This document shows, piece after piece, positions 24,827-32,337 of a DNA stretch of 41,991 bases. Each line of letters starts with the position of its first letter. The stretch's first letter is position 1. Source of the DNA: Candidatus Saccharimonadota bacterium. GTDB taxonomy: Bacteria > Patescibacteriota > Saccharimonadia > Saccharimonadales > Saccharimonadaceae. The notes under the pieces were generated by a model that ran no database searches, had not been told where the DNA came from, and was given only the letters and a program-made list of their open reading frames with translations. A program made the position numbers and the translations under genes. The DNA lies in the NCBI GenBank assembly GCA_017557865.1, contig JAFYXW010000004.1, positions 1 to 41,991 on the forward strand. The letters run 5' to 3'.

Positions 24827-25777
24827 ATGAAAAATAAGTTGGTGTGGGGCTTAGTTGCCTTGGTTTTGGTTTGTGCGGCCGGCGCAACATTGGTATTAAA
24901 TTGGCAAAATTGGTTTAATCCAGTTTCTCACAATCTAGAAAATACTACTTCTGGCGAGCCTGAGCTAGATTATGGCTATGGTGAAGAAGCTTATAGCGTA
25001 AAATACATCATCGACGGCGAAAACATAGAACTAGACGGCGAAGAATTCTCGTTTGAAAAAAATGAGGGAATTGTATTTTTGGTGACCAACGGTGGTTCCC
25101 TAAAGTTAGTAAATATCAAAGCCGAAATCACAGAAGGCCTAGCCAACTTGGTTGCAGTTTCTGGCGGCAGTTCGTTTAGCTTGGTGGATAGCGAAATCAG
25201 CTTTGGCGAAGATGTAGACGGCGACGCGGTTTTTTACACAAAAGACAACACCAGCAAAATTGCCATAGAAAACAGCAGTATTAGTGGTGAGGGCTCGTTT
25301 AGCGTGCCGGTTGTCTATGGCAACGGTACGGTATCGTTCAATAACGTAACCGCCAACCTGTCGACCTCTTCACTAGCAGTATTGAAGGACGGCGCCAATG
25401 TAACTTTAAATGGTGGCGAATATACAGCAAAATGGCCATTTGTACAAAGAAGCCTACAAAATCTTTACATTTCGTCAATGGCAGTATTTGAAGACGGCAA
25501 TGCTACGTTTACAGCCAATAATGCAAAAATTACTCAACAATATTACAGCAACGTAATTGAAGAGGGTGCAAAAAACGTGCACGCAGTATTCTCCACTATT
25601 GGCGGTAATGCTACGATTAATCTAAACGACACAAGTGTGATAATTTATTCCAAAGATGTAAAATTCGCCGCGGCCGTTAATGACGGTAAGATTACGTTTA
25701 ATAATAGTAACCTTGAAGCCACCAGAACTGATGTAGAAGTCGGTGATGGCGCCAGTATTACTGGGTTAAATAATTAG
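24827..25777 (+). CDS. N-terminally anchored beta-helix-like protein
   Basis: Unrecognised 316-residue protein. An uncleaved signal anchor or signal peptide covers about 5-24 (VWGLVALVLVCAAGATLVL). The rest is a series of short beta-strand turns rich in Asn, Gly, Ser and Thr (SLVDSEISFGED, IAIENSSISGEGS, VSFNNVTANLSTS, VTLNGGEYT, ATFTANNAKITQ, ATINLNDTSVII, ITFNNSNLEA), the pattern of a right-handed parallel beta-helix such as polysaccharide-binding or lyase-like domains. No catalytic residues could be assigned. The ATG follows a weak GAGGG SD, and a short upstream frame overlaps it. The stop overlaps the convergent ychF stop by 3 bases. Confidence 0.8.
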   Translation: MKNKLVWGLVALVLVCAAGATLVLNWQNWFNPVSHNLENTTSGEPELDYGYGEEAYSVKYIIDGENIELDGEEFSFEKNEGIVFLVTNGGSLKLVNIKAEITEGLANLVAVSGGSSFSLVDSEISFGEDVDGDAVFYTKDNTSKIAIENSSISGEGSFSVPVVYGNGTVSFNNVTANLSTSSLAVLKDGANVTLNGGEYTAKWPFVQRSLQNLYISSMAVFEDGNATFTANNAKITQQYYSNVIEEGAKNVHAVFSTIGGNATINLNDTSVIIYSKDVKFAAAVNDGKITFNNSNLEATRTDVEVGDGASITGLNN

Positions 25778-26763
25778 ACATTAAATTTAAATTCAACCAC
25801 GTCGCCGTCTTGCATGACGTAGGTTTTGCCCTCAAGGCGGAGTTTGCCGGCAGCTTTTACGGCTTGTTCGGAGCCAAGTTCTTTTAGATCGTTGTAGTTA
25901 CAAATTGATGCGGCGATAAAGCCACGTTCAAAATCAGTATGAATGGTACCAGCGGCCTGCGGGGCGGTGGCGCCTTTTTTGATGGTCCAAGCGCGGCACT
26001 CTTTTTTGCCGGCGGTAAGGAAGGATTGAAGACCAAGTGTAACGTAAGCGGCCTTGATAAGTTCGCCGAGAGCGTCGTCTTTTACGCCGTAACTTTCGAG
26101 GAATTCTTTACGTTCATTACGGTTCATGCCGGACATTTCTTCTTCGAGTTTGGCGTTTACAAAGATGGCTTCGGCTGGTTTTACGAGGTCTTTTAATTGT
26201 GATTGCAAGTTTTCGTCGGTGAGGCCATTTTCATCCACATTAAACATATAAATCACTGGTTTATCTGTAAGGTATGGAATGTTTTCGTCGGCAGGATCCT
26301 TTTTTCGCTTAGCTTCGACTTTTGCTTTGGTTTCTTCGTCAGCGAGTTGAAGCTCGAGATTGATAATATCAATGTCGTCTTTGGCTTGCGCGACAATATC
26401 TTCTTCGATTTTATTGTCGGCGCGGACGATGTCGTTGTTTACAAAAGCGCGGACTACATGACAGATGGCTTGGCATTCGCGAATGTGCGCGAGGAATTTG
26501 TTGCCGAGGCCTTCGCCTTTGGACGCGCCGGCGACAAGTCCAGCGATGTCAACGAATTCTACGGTAGCAGGAACGATTTTGTCGGTTTCGTACATTTTGG
26601 CAAGCACGTCTAGGCGCTCGTCTGGAACTGGAACGATACCGACGTTTGGTTCGATGGTAGCAAAAGGATAGTTGGCGGCCAAAGCGCCAGCATTTGTAAG
26701 TGCGTTAAATAACGTCGATTTCCCGACGTTTGGTAACCCAACGATTCCGATCTTTAAATTCAA
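25774..26763 (-). CDS. ychF: ribosome-binding ATPase YchF (Obg family)
   Basis: P-loop NTPase that prefers ATP and binds ribosomes; involved in stress adaptation. Walker A GLPNVGKST lies near the N-terminus, followed by the switch I/II region (FVDIAGLVAGASKGEGLGNKFL), a helical coiled insert (QLADEETKAKVEAKRKK), the adenine-specificity motif MFNVDE, and a C-terminal TGS-type domain (FERGFIAASI, YVMQDGDVVEFKF). It is about 330 residues versus about 363 in E. coli. No ATG is available; TTG at 26763 has an SD (AAAGG) with 6-nt spacing and gives MNLKIGIVGLPN, so it is preferred over the TTG two codons earlier. A minus-strand TATAAT lies at 26796-26801. Confidence 0.93.
   Translation of the reverse strand: MNLKIGIVGLPNVGKSTLFNALTNAGALAANYPFATIEPNVGIVPVPDERLDVLAKMYETDKIVPATVEFVDIAGLVAGASKGEGLGNKFLAHIRECQAICHVVRAFVNNDIVRADNKIEEDIVAQAKDDIDIINLELQLADEETKAKVEAKRKKDPADENIPYLTDKPVIYMFNVDENGLTDENLQSQLKDLVKPAEAIFVNAKLEEEMSGMNRNERKEFLESYGVKDDALGELIKAAYVTLGLQSFLTAGKKECRAWTIKKGATAPQAAGTIHTDFERGFIAASICNYNDLKELGSEQAVKAAGKLRLEGKTYVMQDGDVVEFKFNV
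26743..26762 (+). repeat. 20-bp direct repeat at the ychF 5' end, copy 1
   Basis: GATTCCGATCTTTAAATTCA, encoding the ychF start on the minus strand, is repeated exactly at 27653-27672, 910 bp away. Further similarity follows: both copies continue with CTGTT-TTA-CGA, then CATATTTT-GGTAT-TAAT sequence. Confidence 0.85.
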
Positions 26764-26791
26764 AACCAACCTTTCTCTCTGTTGTTATCGA

Positions 26792-26820
26792 TATAATTAT
26801 AACATATTTTGGTATATAAT
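26792..26820. promoter_or_regulatory. divergent promoter region of ychF (-) and methyltransferase (+)
   Basis: A palindromic TATAATTATA at 26792-26801 gives a TATAAT on both strands; the minus copy is about 33 nt before the ychF TTG. A further plus-strand TATAAT at 26815-26820 precedes the SD AAGGAG and the ATG at 26840. Confidence 0.6.
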
Positions 26821-26839
26821 GGGCATAAGGAGATGACAA

Positions 26840-27523
26840 ATGAATAACCCTCAAAAATACCAAAAGGGCTGGAAATGGAACACATTGCAGTCTGAAGAAG
26901 ACAGAAAACAATGGCTAACGCCGGCGCTTGAGACCTACTCTTTTCTTTATCGCTGGAAAGAACAGGACAAAAAAGATTTTCTCGATTTAGGATGTGGCAT
27001 CGGACGCCACGCACTACTTTTCGGTAAACAGGGCTTCAATGTCAGCGTTTCGGACATAATGCCAGAAGCAGTAAATCAAACTAAAACACTTTTGGAAAGC
27101 GAAAATATCCCTTGTTCTGGACGAGTTGAAGATATGGAGCATATGTCTTTTGCTGACAATTCTTTCGATTGTATCCTAAGTTGGCAAGTAATTAACCACA
27201 ACGACACTAAAGGCGTTAAGCAAACGATTTCCGAAATTCATCGCATCCTAAAGCCGGATGGCGAGGTTGCCCTGACAATCCCATCAAAAAAAACTTGGGG
27301 TTTTAGACAAGATTGGCCAGTTGTTGATGAGAACACAAAGCTAAATATGGCCAATCCGGTTGAAAATAACGTCCCTCATTTTTACACCGATTACGATTTA
27401 ATAAAAGAATTATTCAAAGATTTCGAGCTCCTAAAAGTCGATGAAGTTTGTCAATGCAAACAATTTGAAAGTGGTCGAGAGAATTTAGATTCCTATAAGT
27501 TTATTATTCTTGCTCGTAAATAA
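26840..27523 (+). CDS. class I SAM-dependent methyltransferase
   Basis: Rossmann-fold methyltransferase of the Methyltransf_11/25 type, 227 residues. Motif I is DLGCGIGRH at 49-57, the acidic end of strand 2 is at SVSDIMPEA, motif II-III FADNSFDCILS and motif post-I ILKPDGEVALTI are all present. The substrate cannot be named from sequence; small molecules or lipids are typical for this type. It has an SD (AAGGAG), unlike many neighbours. It is flanked by a direct repeat of the ychF start region, suggesting that this gene was inserted here. Confidence 0.85.
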   Translation: MNNPQKYQKGWKWNTLQSEEDRKQWLTPALETYSFLYRWKEQDKKDFLDLGCGIGRHALLFGKQGFNVSVSDIMPEAVNQTKTLLESENIPCSGRVEDMEHMSFADNSFDCILSWQVINHNDTKGVKQTISEIHRILKPDGEVALTIPSKKTWGFRQDWPVVDENTKLNMANPVENNVPHFYTDYDLIKELFKDFELLKVDEVCQCKQFESGRENLDSYKFIILARK

Positions 27524-27652
27524 TAGCGTCTTCTTTTTAATTCTATTTATACAAGTGTTAGAACGACAATACTTTTCGTGGTCTTTATTTTGATAATTGA
27601 ACTTTAGTAGACAATGGTAAACATGGAGTCATCAGTTGGTTTAGAAATTCAA

Positions 27653-27672
27653 GATTCCGATCTTTAAATTCA
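27653..27672 (+). repeat. 20-bp direct repeat of the ychF 5' end, copy 2
   Basis: Exact copy of 26743-26762. The following 40 bases resemble the ychF/methyltransferase spacer with a small deletion and supply the -10 box of the next gene. The preceding stretch 27524-27652 holds no gene or clear signal that I can see. Confidence 0.85.
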
Positions 27673-27699
27673 TATCTGTTATTACGACATATTTTTGGG

Positions 27700-27705
27700 T
27701 ATAAT
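27700..27705 (+). promoter_or_regulatory. -10 box of leaderless hydrolase gene
   Basis: TATAAT lies 7 nt before the ATG at 27713, with no SD. Confidence 0.6.
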
Positions 27706-27712
27706 ATAAGAT

Positions 27713-28276
27713 ATGAGTAAACCAACAATCTTTTTAGTCCATGGATACAATGGGGCGCCAAAAATATTTAATTATTTTAAAGAGACATTCGAAAAAGACG
27801 GGTATAAAGTTGTGATGCCGTCTTTTCCAACGCAAACTGATATTACAAAAGATGGATATTTTTCTATTTTTGACCAATATAAAAACGATTTAGGCAATAA
27901 TACTATTATTGTTGCTCATTCGATTGGCAATATTATGGCTCTAAAATATCTGTATGCGAATAATATTATTATTCGTGGGTATGTTAGCCTGGCTGGTTTT
28001 GGTGAGCCCTTCGTAAATGAAGGCCGTGATGATTTGAATAGCGTAATAGCGCCGCTTCGTTTTACGGAAGATGAACTTGTGAAAGTGCCTGAACTGGTTG
28101 GTAAAGCGTATTCAGTTTATAGCGATAACGATCATATTGTTCCGTTTGATGTTCTAAAGAAATACCCAACTATTATCGGTGCGAAAGATTGCTTTATTCC
28201 TGGAATTGGGCATATGGGTAGCAAGAGCGGCTTGGAAGAATTGCCGGAAGTTGTAGATATGGTAAAAGAAATATAA
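27713..28276 (+). CDS. RBBP9/YdeN-type alpha/beta serine hydrolase
   Basis: Small single-domain alpha/beta hydrolase of 187 residues. It begins with the oxyanion motif FLVHGYNG (about 7-14). The nucleophile is Ser70 in AHSIG (a GxSxG variant starting with Ala). The acid is probably Asp in YSDNDHIVPF and the catalytic His is in GIGHMG near the C-terminus. This order and spacing match the RBBP9/YdeN (DUF1234-like) esterase family. Substrate unknown; cytoplasmic because no signal peptide is present. The stop is one base from the convergent stop of the next gene. Confidence 0.88.
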   Translation: MSKPTIFLVHGYNGAPKIFNYFKETFEKDGYKVVMPSFPTQTDITKDGYFSIFDQYKNDLGNNTIIVAHSIGNIMALKYLYANNIIIRGYVSLAGFGEPFVNEGRDDLNSVIAPLRFTEDELVKVPELVGKAYSVYSDNDHIVPFDVLKKYPTIIGAKDCFIPGIGHMGSKSGLEELPEVVDMVKEI

Positions 28277-28277
28277 A

Positions 28278-28799
28278 TTAGCTATCGCTTGCGGAAATCT
28301 TTTCGATGAAGTCGCGCAGCTTTGCGTAGTTTAGATATTTACATTCGCCATTTCTGGTGGCCAAGCATTGTTTTACTATGTTGGTGGTATAGTCAGCGTT
28401 TAAAGTTGGATGAAAGTCTTCGATTATTTGTGGCGCTAAAACTTCGTAATCGTTATAAAGATAAATTTCATCTTTTATGGATTGTTGATATTCCTGCTCG
28501 AAAGTGTTTTTATAAAAAATGTGGTCGGTTAACAAGTGCAAATAATAACCTTTCCAATAATCATTCGAAAGGTCGACGTTCTTGTCATTTATAAATTTAT
28601 TAAAATCGACGGCGTCATCGTCTGGTTTAATTCGATAATGAGAAGTTGCCTTTTCTGTATCTGATAGAATTCTAGAAAAGCCACCATCAAGATCGGGAGC
28701 GATTGAACCTTTTTCGAATTTATTTTGGTTTAAAATCTTGCCCGGGTGAAGTTCCGTGTATCGTTTTGCGATTGCTAAATGAATAAGTAATGATGGCAT
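28278..28799 (-). CDS. zinc-dependent phospholipase C-like protein
   Basis: A 173-residue protein with several His and Asp residues in an all-helical context: HLAIAKRY near the N-terminus (His7), GSIAPDL (Asp36), a conserved-looking SHY (His54) and YYLHLLTDHIFY (His88, Asp92, His93). This arrangement resembles the zinc-dependent phospholipase C family (bacterial PlcC/S1-P1 nuclease fold). Family assignment is moderate, and phospholipase activity is not demonstrated by sequence. The frame opens at 28817, but a minus-strand TATAAT occupies that segment and the ATG at 28799 (MPSLLIH) is exactly 6 nt after it, so 28799 is used. No signal peptide is visible. Confidence 0.75.
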   Translation of the reverse strand: MPSLLIHLAIAKRYTELHPGKILNQNKFEKGSIAPDLDGGFSRILSDTEKATSHYRIKPDDDAVDFNKFINDKNVDLSNDYWKGYYLHLLTDHIFYKNTFEQEYQQSIKDEIYLYNDYEVLAPQIIEDFHPTLNADYTTNIVKQCLATRNGECKYLNYAKLRDFIEKISASDS

Positions 28800-28805
28800 A
28801 TGTCT

Positions 28806-28811
28806 ATTATA
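28806..28811 (-). promoter_or_regulatory. -10 box of leaderless phospholipase-like gene
   Basis: Minus-strand TATAAT 6 nt upstream of the ATG at 28799. The divergent gene at 28842 has its own TATAAT 19 bases further on. Confidence 0.6.
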
Positions 28812-28829
28812 TAACATGCGGGGATTTGT

Positions 28830-28835
28830 TATAAT
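28830..28835 (+). promoter_or_regulatory. extended -10 box of leaderless deoxyribosyltransferase-like gene
   Basis: TGT-TATAAT lies 6 nt before the ATG at 28842, with no SD. Confidence 0.6.
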
Positions 28836-28841
28836 TAGTCT

Positions 28842-29255
28842 ATGAAAATATTTTTAGCAGCGTCGAGTAGTTTTTGGGATAGGCTACCAGAAATTAAAAA
28901 GAAACTCGAGGATTTGGGACATGAAGTAATGTTGCCGTCTACTGTTGATGATCCGGAGCTTGAGGAAAGAACTTGGAGAGAAAGTAATGAGGCACACGTT
29001 GAGTTGATTCGTAAACTATTTGAAGATAGTGAAGAGCGTGTTGGCAAATGGTGTGACGCCTTCTATTTATTAAACTATGAAAAGCATGATACGCCTGGCT
29101 ATGTTGGCGGAGCAGCCCTAATTGAGCTTTATATTGCGCACCGTGAACACAAAAAGATTTTTATTGAAAACGATGTTTTTCCTGGGCCAATGTATGATGA
29201 GATTATGGGTTTTGGCCCAACGTTTGTGCATGGAGACTTAACGAAGATAAAGTAA
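28842..29255 (+). CDS. nucleoside 2-deoxyribosyltransferase-like protein
   Basis: A 137-residue protein resembling the nucleoside 2-deoxyribosyltransferase fold. It has an N-terminal KIFLAAS strand, DLGHEVMLPSTVDDP, a helix leading to KWCDAFYLLNY (the D-x-x-x-x-x motif that ends strand 3), and GYVGGAALIELYIAH followed by KKIFIEND, where the Gly-Gly and Glu are usually catalytic in this fold. These enzymes cleave or transfer N-glycosidic bonds in nucleoside salvage. Activity is inferred. The upstream TATAAT points to a leaderless mRNA. The next gene follows after 19 bases and probably shares the transcript. Confidence 0.72.
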   Translation: MKIFLAASSSFWDRLPEIKKKLEDLGHEVMLPSTVDDPELEERTWRESNEAHVELIRKLFEDSEERVGKWCDAFYLLNYEKHDTPGYVGGAALIELYIAHREHKKIFIENDVFPGPMYDEIMGFGPTFVHGDLTKIK

Positions 29256-29274
29256 CTTTAGGTTGGTTTAAAGT

Positions 29275-29856
29275 ATGGACAGAAATAAAATTATAGAACT
29301 AGAGAAATATATTTTTGGTGTAGTAGAAAAACCTGGGGTGGCTGCTGGCATGGTGGCTGATATTGTTGGGGTGCTAATCGATTTGAAACCGGCGATGATA
29401 GGAAGTCTTAGTGAAGATAAGCGATTTGAAGAAATGATGGATAAATTAAATCTAGAACGAGTATATTTTGAACACGATTCTATGAAATGTTTTTGTGCTT
29501 CCAAAAAAATAAAAATTGCAGAAAAAACGCGTATGGCTTTTGCTAAGCTATGGTCAACAATGAATGATGAAGGGGAAATATTGGATAGGAAAAAGTGGGT
29601 AAAAGCTACTAAGAGAATTGGTAAGTTGTTGGGTTATCCAAAAACTGCAGTCAATGAGTATGTGAATGAAACCGATTTGGAAAGTGAGGAACGAATGAAG
29701 CGTATGGAAAGAAATAGATATTACGCTCATAGTGCAAAATTTGAGGAAGGGGAATTTAATTCTTACGATCGGAAGTTGAATAAGGCAATTTCGGAATTGG
29801 CGCCAAAAACTGCTGAGTTTCTTTCTAGCAACAAAGAGAAAAGATGGCTCGAATAG
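29275..29856 (+). CDS. conserved-looking helical protein of unknown function
   Basis: A 193-residue, mostly helical, charged and probably soluble protein without signal peptide or membrane segment. I recognise no family. Visible features: a small hydrophobic patch VAAGMVADIVGVLIDL near 20-36, which might be an amphipathic helix, then KRFEEMMDKLNLERVYFEHDSMKCFC, and a long charged C-terminal half (ESEERMKRMERNRYY). There is no clear SD or -10 box; it follows the deoxyribosyltransferase-like gene by 19 bases, so it is probably its operon partner. The stop is 2 bases from the convergent HD-protein stop. Confidence 0.6.
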   Translation: MDRNKIIELEKYIFGVVEKPGVAAGMVADIVGVLIDLKPAMIGSLSEDKRFEEMMDKLNLERVYFEHDSMKCFCASKKIKIAEKTRMAFAKLWSTMNDEGEILDRKKWVKATKRIGKLLGYPKTAVNEYVNETDLESEERMKRMERNRYYAHSAKFEEGEFNSYDRKLNKAISELAPKTAEFLSSNKEKRWLE

Positions 29857-29858
29857 TG

Positions 29859-30872
29859 TTAATCGAGTTTAAAATCTAGGTAGATGTAGTTGTCCATTTT
29901 GTAAGAAAGATTTTTGTCGATGGCGGCTTTGGCAATTTTGCAAATTTTTGAAATACGTTCGCCTTGGCAGAGTGGGTCGATATATCTTACTTTTGATTTT
30001 TGATGGACATAGTAAACGCCGTTTGGTTTTTCTTTTGAGACATGAATTTTCTTTGCTGTTCGCCAAGTGTTAAAAATATCTCTATATTCTGAGTTTTCGA
30101 TAATGGAAATAACTTCGGATTCTTTTAAGTTGTAAAGATCTTCGACTGTGATTTTTTCTTTGTCTTTTAGCCGTTTTAAAATGTCGGCAATGAATTGCAT
30201 AGAAAATCTGGTTACGTCGTTACGATATATTATCGACATTTTGCTGGTGAGTTTAACAAACTTTCTGGCAATGGCTTTGGTTTTGAATCCGATTTCTATT
30301 TCGCCAAATTCGTTTTTTTCTATTTCGATATCGTCGTAAAACTCTTTGGCTTCATCCGGGGTAATTAATTCATAAGTAAAGAGCGCATGAGAAAAAGAAT
30401 ATTCAAGCCTGTCTGCCGATAACTTTGGTGTGTCGTTGTCTGCGATTGGGTAGATGTGGTAGTCGTCGATTTCTTCAATTTTGATGTGGTCTCTTTTTAA
30501 TAATTTGGTGACGTCTTTAGATTTTTTAATAAATTCGGTAGTAAGAGCCTCGGTAGATTCTTGTTTTTCGTAGTCGCCGTTTAAGAAATCTATGCAGTGC
30601 TTGAAAGCGGGAGTGGAGATGTCGTGAAAAAGCCCGGCTAGAGTTTGCTTTTTGTCGTGCGTAAAATGCCAAACGATGAGAGCTACGGCGATAGAGTGAT
30701 CTAGGCTGGAATAAAAAGCGTGGCTTTTGGACAGGCTCGTATAATACGTGCCGCAAGTTGTGCTGATGTATTTTTGGGTTTGGAGTTCTTTAGTGTTGAT
30801 ATATTCGTTTAGCCACTCCGGAAAATCTGCGCTGAGGATTTTGTAGTATTCGGAAATCTCGGTTTGTGTCAT
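29859..30872 (-). CDS. HD-domain phosphohydrolase
   Basis: A 337-residue protein of the HD superfamily: LDHSIAVALIVWHF with His59, then GLFHDIS with the metal-binding His83-Asp84, followed by the helical HD scaffold (SADRLEYSFSHALF near 160-170 supplies another Asp). HD enzymes of this kind act on nucleotides, deoxyguanosine-like substrates or cyclic dinucleotides; the exact substrate is not visible. The N-terminus lacks a signal. The C-terminal 80 residues are Lys-rich with no recognisable motif. A minus-strand TATAAT 6 nt before the ATG indicates a leaderless mRNA. Confidence 0.82.
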   Translation of the reverse strand: MTQTEISEYYKILSADFPEWLNEYINTKELQTQKYISTTCGTYYTSLSKSHAFYSSLDHSIAVALIVWHFTHDKKQTLAGLFHDISTPAFKHCIDFLNGDYEKQESTEALTTEFIKKSKDVTKLLKRDHIKIEEIDDYHIYPIADNDTPKLSADRLEYSFSHALFTYELITPDEAKEFYDDIEIEKNEFGEIEIGFKTKAIARKFVKLTSKMSIIYRNDVTRFSMQFIADILKRLKDKEKITVEDLYNLKESEVISIIENSEYRDIFNTWRTAKKIHVSKEKPNGVYYVHQKSKVRYIDPLCQGERISKICKIAKAAIDKNLSYKMDNYIYLDFKLD

Positions 30873-30878
30873 GGTTGT

Positions 30879-30884
30879 ATTATA
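30879..30884 (-). promoter_or_regulatory. extended -10 box of leaderless HD-protein gene
   Basis: Minus-strand TGC-TATAAT lies 6 nt upstream of the ATG at 30872. Confidence 0.65.
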
Positions 30885-30920
30885 GCATTGAACTGGTTAC
30901 AATTTGCAATCAGTTCGTTG

Positions 30921-30926
30921 TATAAT
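30921..30926 (+). promoter_or_regulatory. -10 box of leaderless nucleotidyltransferase operon
   Basis: TATAAT lies 6 nt before the ATG at 30933. It serves the four overlapping genes to 32847. Confidence 0.65.
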
Positions 30927-30932
30927 AAGAAT

Positions 30933-31301
30933 ATGAATAAAGAAGAATATCTTAAGGGCTTAAAAAAATTTAATTTGCCAAAAGAAGAGTTTATCGTGCT
31001 TTCTGGCGGGTCACTACTTCTTCGTGGAATTCGTGAGAAAACTGATGATTTTGATTTGTGTTTTTCTGATAAACTCGCTGAGGAAATGAACGTGAAAGAT
31101 ATGCCGAAGAACGAAAAAGGTTTTCCGTCCCCATTTGAAAAATGTGAAGTAATTGGCGGTTTTGAGGGCTTTGATTTCGATATAGTTGAAGGTTACAAGT
31201 GCGAGACGTTGGAAAATATTCTTAAATTTAAACGCAAAGAGCGTCGCCCAAAAGATTTGGTGGATATTGAAAGAATTGAAAAATGGATGGCACAAAGATG
31301 A
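30933..31301 (+). CDS. small nucleotidyltransferase-like protein
   Basis: A 122-residue protein with the polymerase-beta nucleotidyltransferase signature: GGS at 25-27 followed by TDDFDL with the metal pair Asp39/Asp41, a third acidic segment GFDFDIVEG and a closing RRPKDLVDIERIE motif common in stand-alone nucleotidyltransferases. Such proteins adenylylate small molecules, RNA or proteins, and some are antitoxin or toxin partners. Nothing here decides which. The frame is open from 30864, but the promoter lies inside that part, and the ATG at 30933 is 6 nt after the -10. The TGA overlaps the next ATG by 4 bases. Confidence 0.75.
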   Translation: MNKEEYLKGLKKFNLPKEEFIVLSGGSLLLRGIREKTDDFDLCFSDKLAEEMNVKDMPKNEKGFPSPFEKCEVIGGFEGFDFDIVEGYKCETLENILKFKRKERRPKDLVDIERIEKWMAQR

Positions 31302-32029
31302 TTTTATTTTCCGATTTTGACAGAACATTGTTTTTTAGGGACGATGGCGCAAAGACTGAAGAAAATATCGAAGCCACCAAAAAATGGCGAGATGAAGGCA
31401 ATCAATTTTGCATTGTAACTGGACGTAGTTATAAGTCTATTACAGAACACTTCCCGATCATAAAAGAAATTTGCGATTATTATATCGTTGATGGCGGTTC
31501 GATTATTATAAATAAAAATGGGGAGTTAATAAAAGCTTTCTATTTTGACCCGGCTGTGGTTGCTGGAGTTGTTGAGTTTTCGAAGAGTTTTCCTGAGGTC
31601 CCGGCGGCTTATTACTATACGCCTAATTCTGAAGACGCGGATTATAAAACGGAAAACTTAACAAAGCTTAGGCTTTGGTTTGCCGATGTGAGTTTGTTAA
31701 ACGATATGGCGGCAAAAATTAGGGAATCATTCCCGGTGTTTGCGTTTATTCTTGCTGCGGGCGAACCAACTCATAAAGCCTTGGAGGGGCGAAAAGGGTT
31801 TATAGAAATCGTGCCAAATCATCTTGGAAAAAGCTATGCAATAAGATTTCTGCAGCAGGAGGCAAATATCCCTGCCGATAGTATTGTGACTATTGGCGAC
31901 GGTTTGAATGATTATGAAATGGTACGCGATTTTAACGGTTTTGCGATTAGCGGCTCGGAGCTTTCGGATGCTTTTCATGAGCTAAAAACCGCAGATTCGA
32001 TTTCATCATTAATAAGGAGTAAACTATGA
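31298..32029 (+). CDS. HAD-superfamily phosphatase (Cof/IIB type)
   Basis: Phosphatase of 243 residues. Motif I is DFDRT with nucleophile Asp6 and acid-base Asp8, motif II is the Thr in CIVTGRS, and the C-terminal motif III/IV is GDGLNDYEM. The cap between them is of the IIB type. Substrates of this class are sugar phosphates, nucleotides or cofactors. The ATG overlaps the previous stop (ATGA), and its own stop overlaps the next ATG the same way, so translation is coupled through the operon. An in-frame start five codons earlier exists but lacks any advantage. Confidence 0.87.
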   Translation: MILFSDFDRTLFFRDDGAKTEENIEATKKWRDEGNQFCIVTGRSYKSITEHFPIIKEICDYYIVDGGSIIINKNGELIKAFYFDPAVVAGVVEFSKSFPEVPAAYYYTPNSEDADYKTENLTKLRLWFADVSLLNDMAAKIRESFPVFAFILAAGEPTHKALEGRKGFIEIVPNHLGKSYAIRFLQQEANIPADSIVTIGDGLNDYEMVRDFNGFAISGSELSDAFHELKTADSISSLIRSKL

Positions 32030-32337
32030 AAGGTGCACAAGAAAAAGTAAAAGAGCTAGTTAAAAAATATGACCTTGGCGGCGATATTAACGTAAGATAT
32101 ATTGATCTTACGTCTGAGGTTGGCGAGCTCGGCAAGGAAATATTAGAGGGGAGCGATTATGGTTCGAGGGATTTTGCTAAAACTGAAGATACGGAGATGG
32201 AGTTTGGCGATACGTTGTTTTCGCTAATTTGCGTAGCAAATGAATTAGACATCGATATGGGCGAAGCCCTGGATAAGGCTCTCGCAAAATACGCTAGGCG
32301 TTTCGAAGAAAAATCTGATATAGGTTCAGGTAGATAA
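32026..32337 (+). CDS. MazG-like nucleotide pyrophosphohydrolase
   Basis: A short all-alpha protein of 103 residues matching the MazG fold. The first metal helix is LTSEVGELGKEI with the Glu pair; the second is EMEFGDTLFSLICVANELDID with the E-x-x-x-D. These enzymes hydrolyse non-canonical NTPs to NMP and PPi, protecting nucleic acids. It is preceded by an SD (AAGGAG) and overlaps the HAD gene by 4 bases. The next ATG comes directly after its TAA. PPi released here could feed the membrane pyrophosphatase downstream, which is a speculative link. Confidence 0.84.
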   Translation: MKGAQEKVKELVKKYDLGGDINVRYIDLTSEVGELGKEILEGSDYGSRDFAKTEDTEMEFGDTLFSLICVANELDIDMGEALDKALAKYARRFEEKSDIGSGR

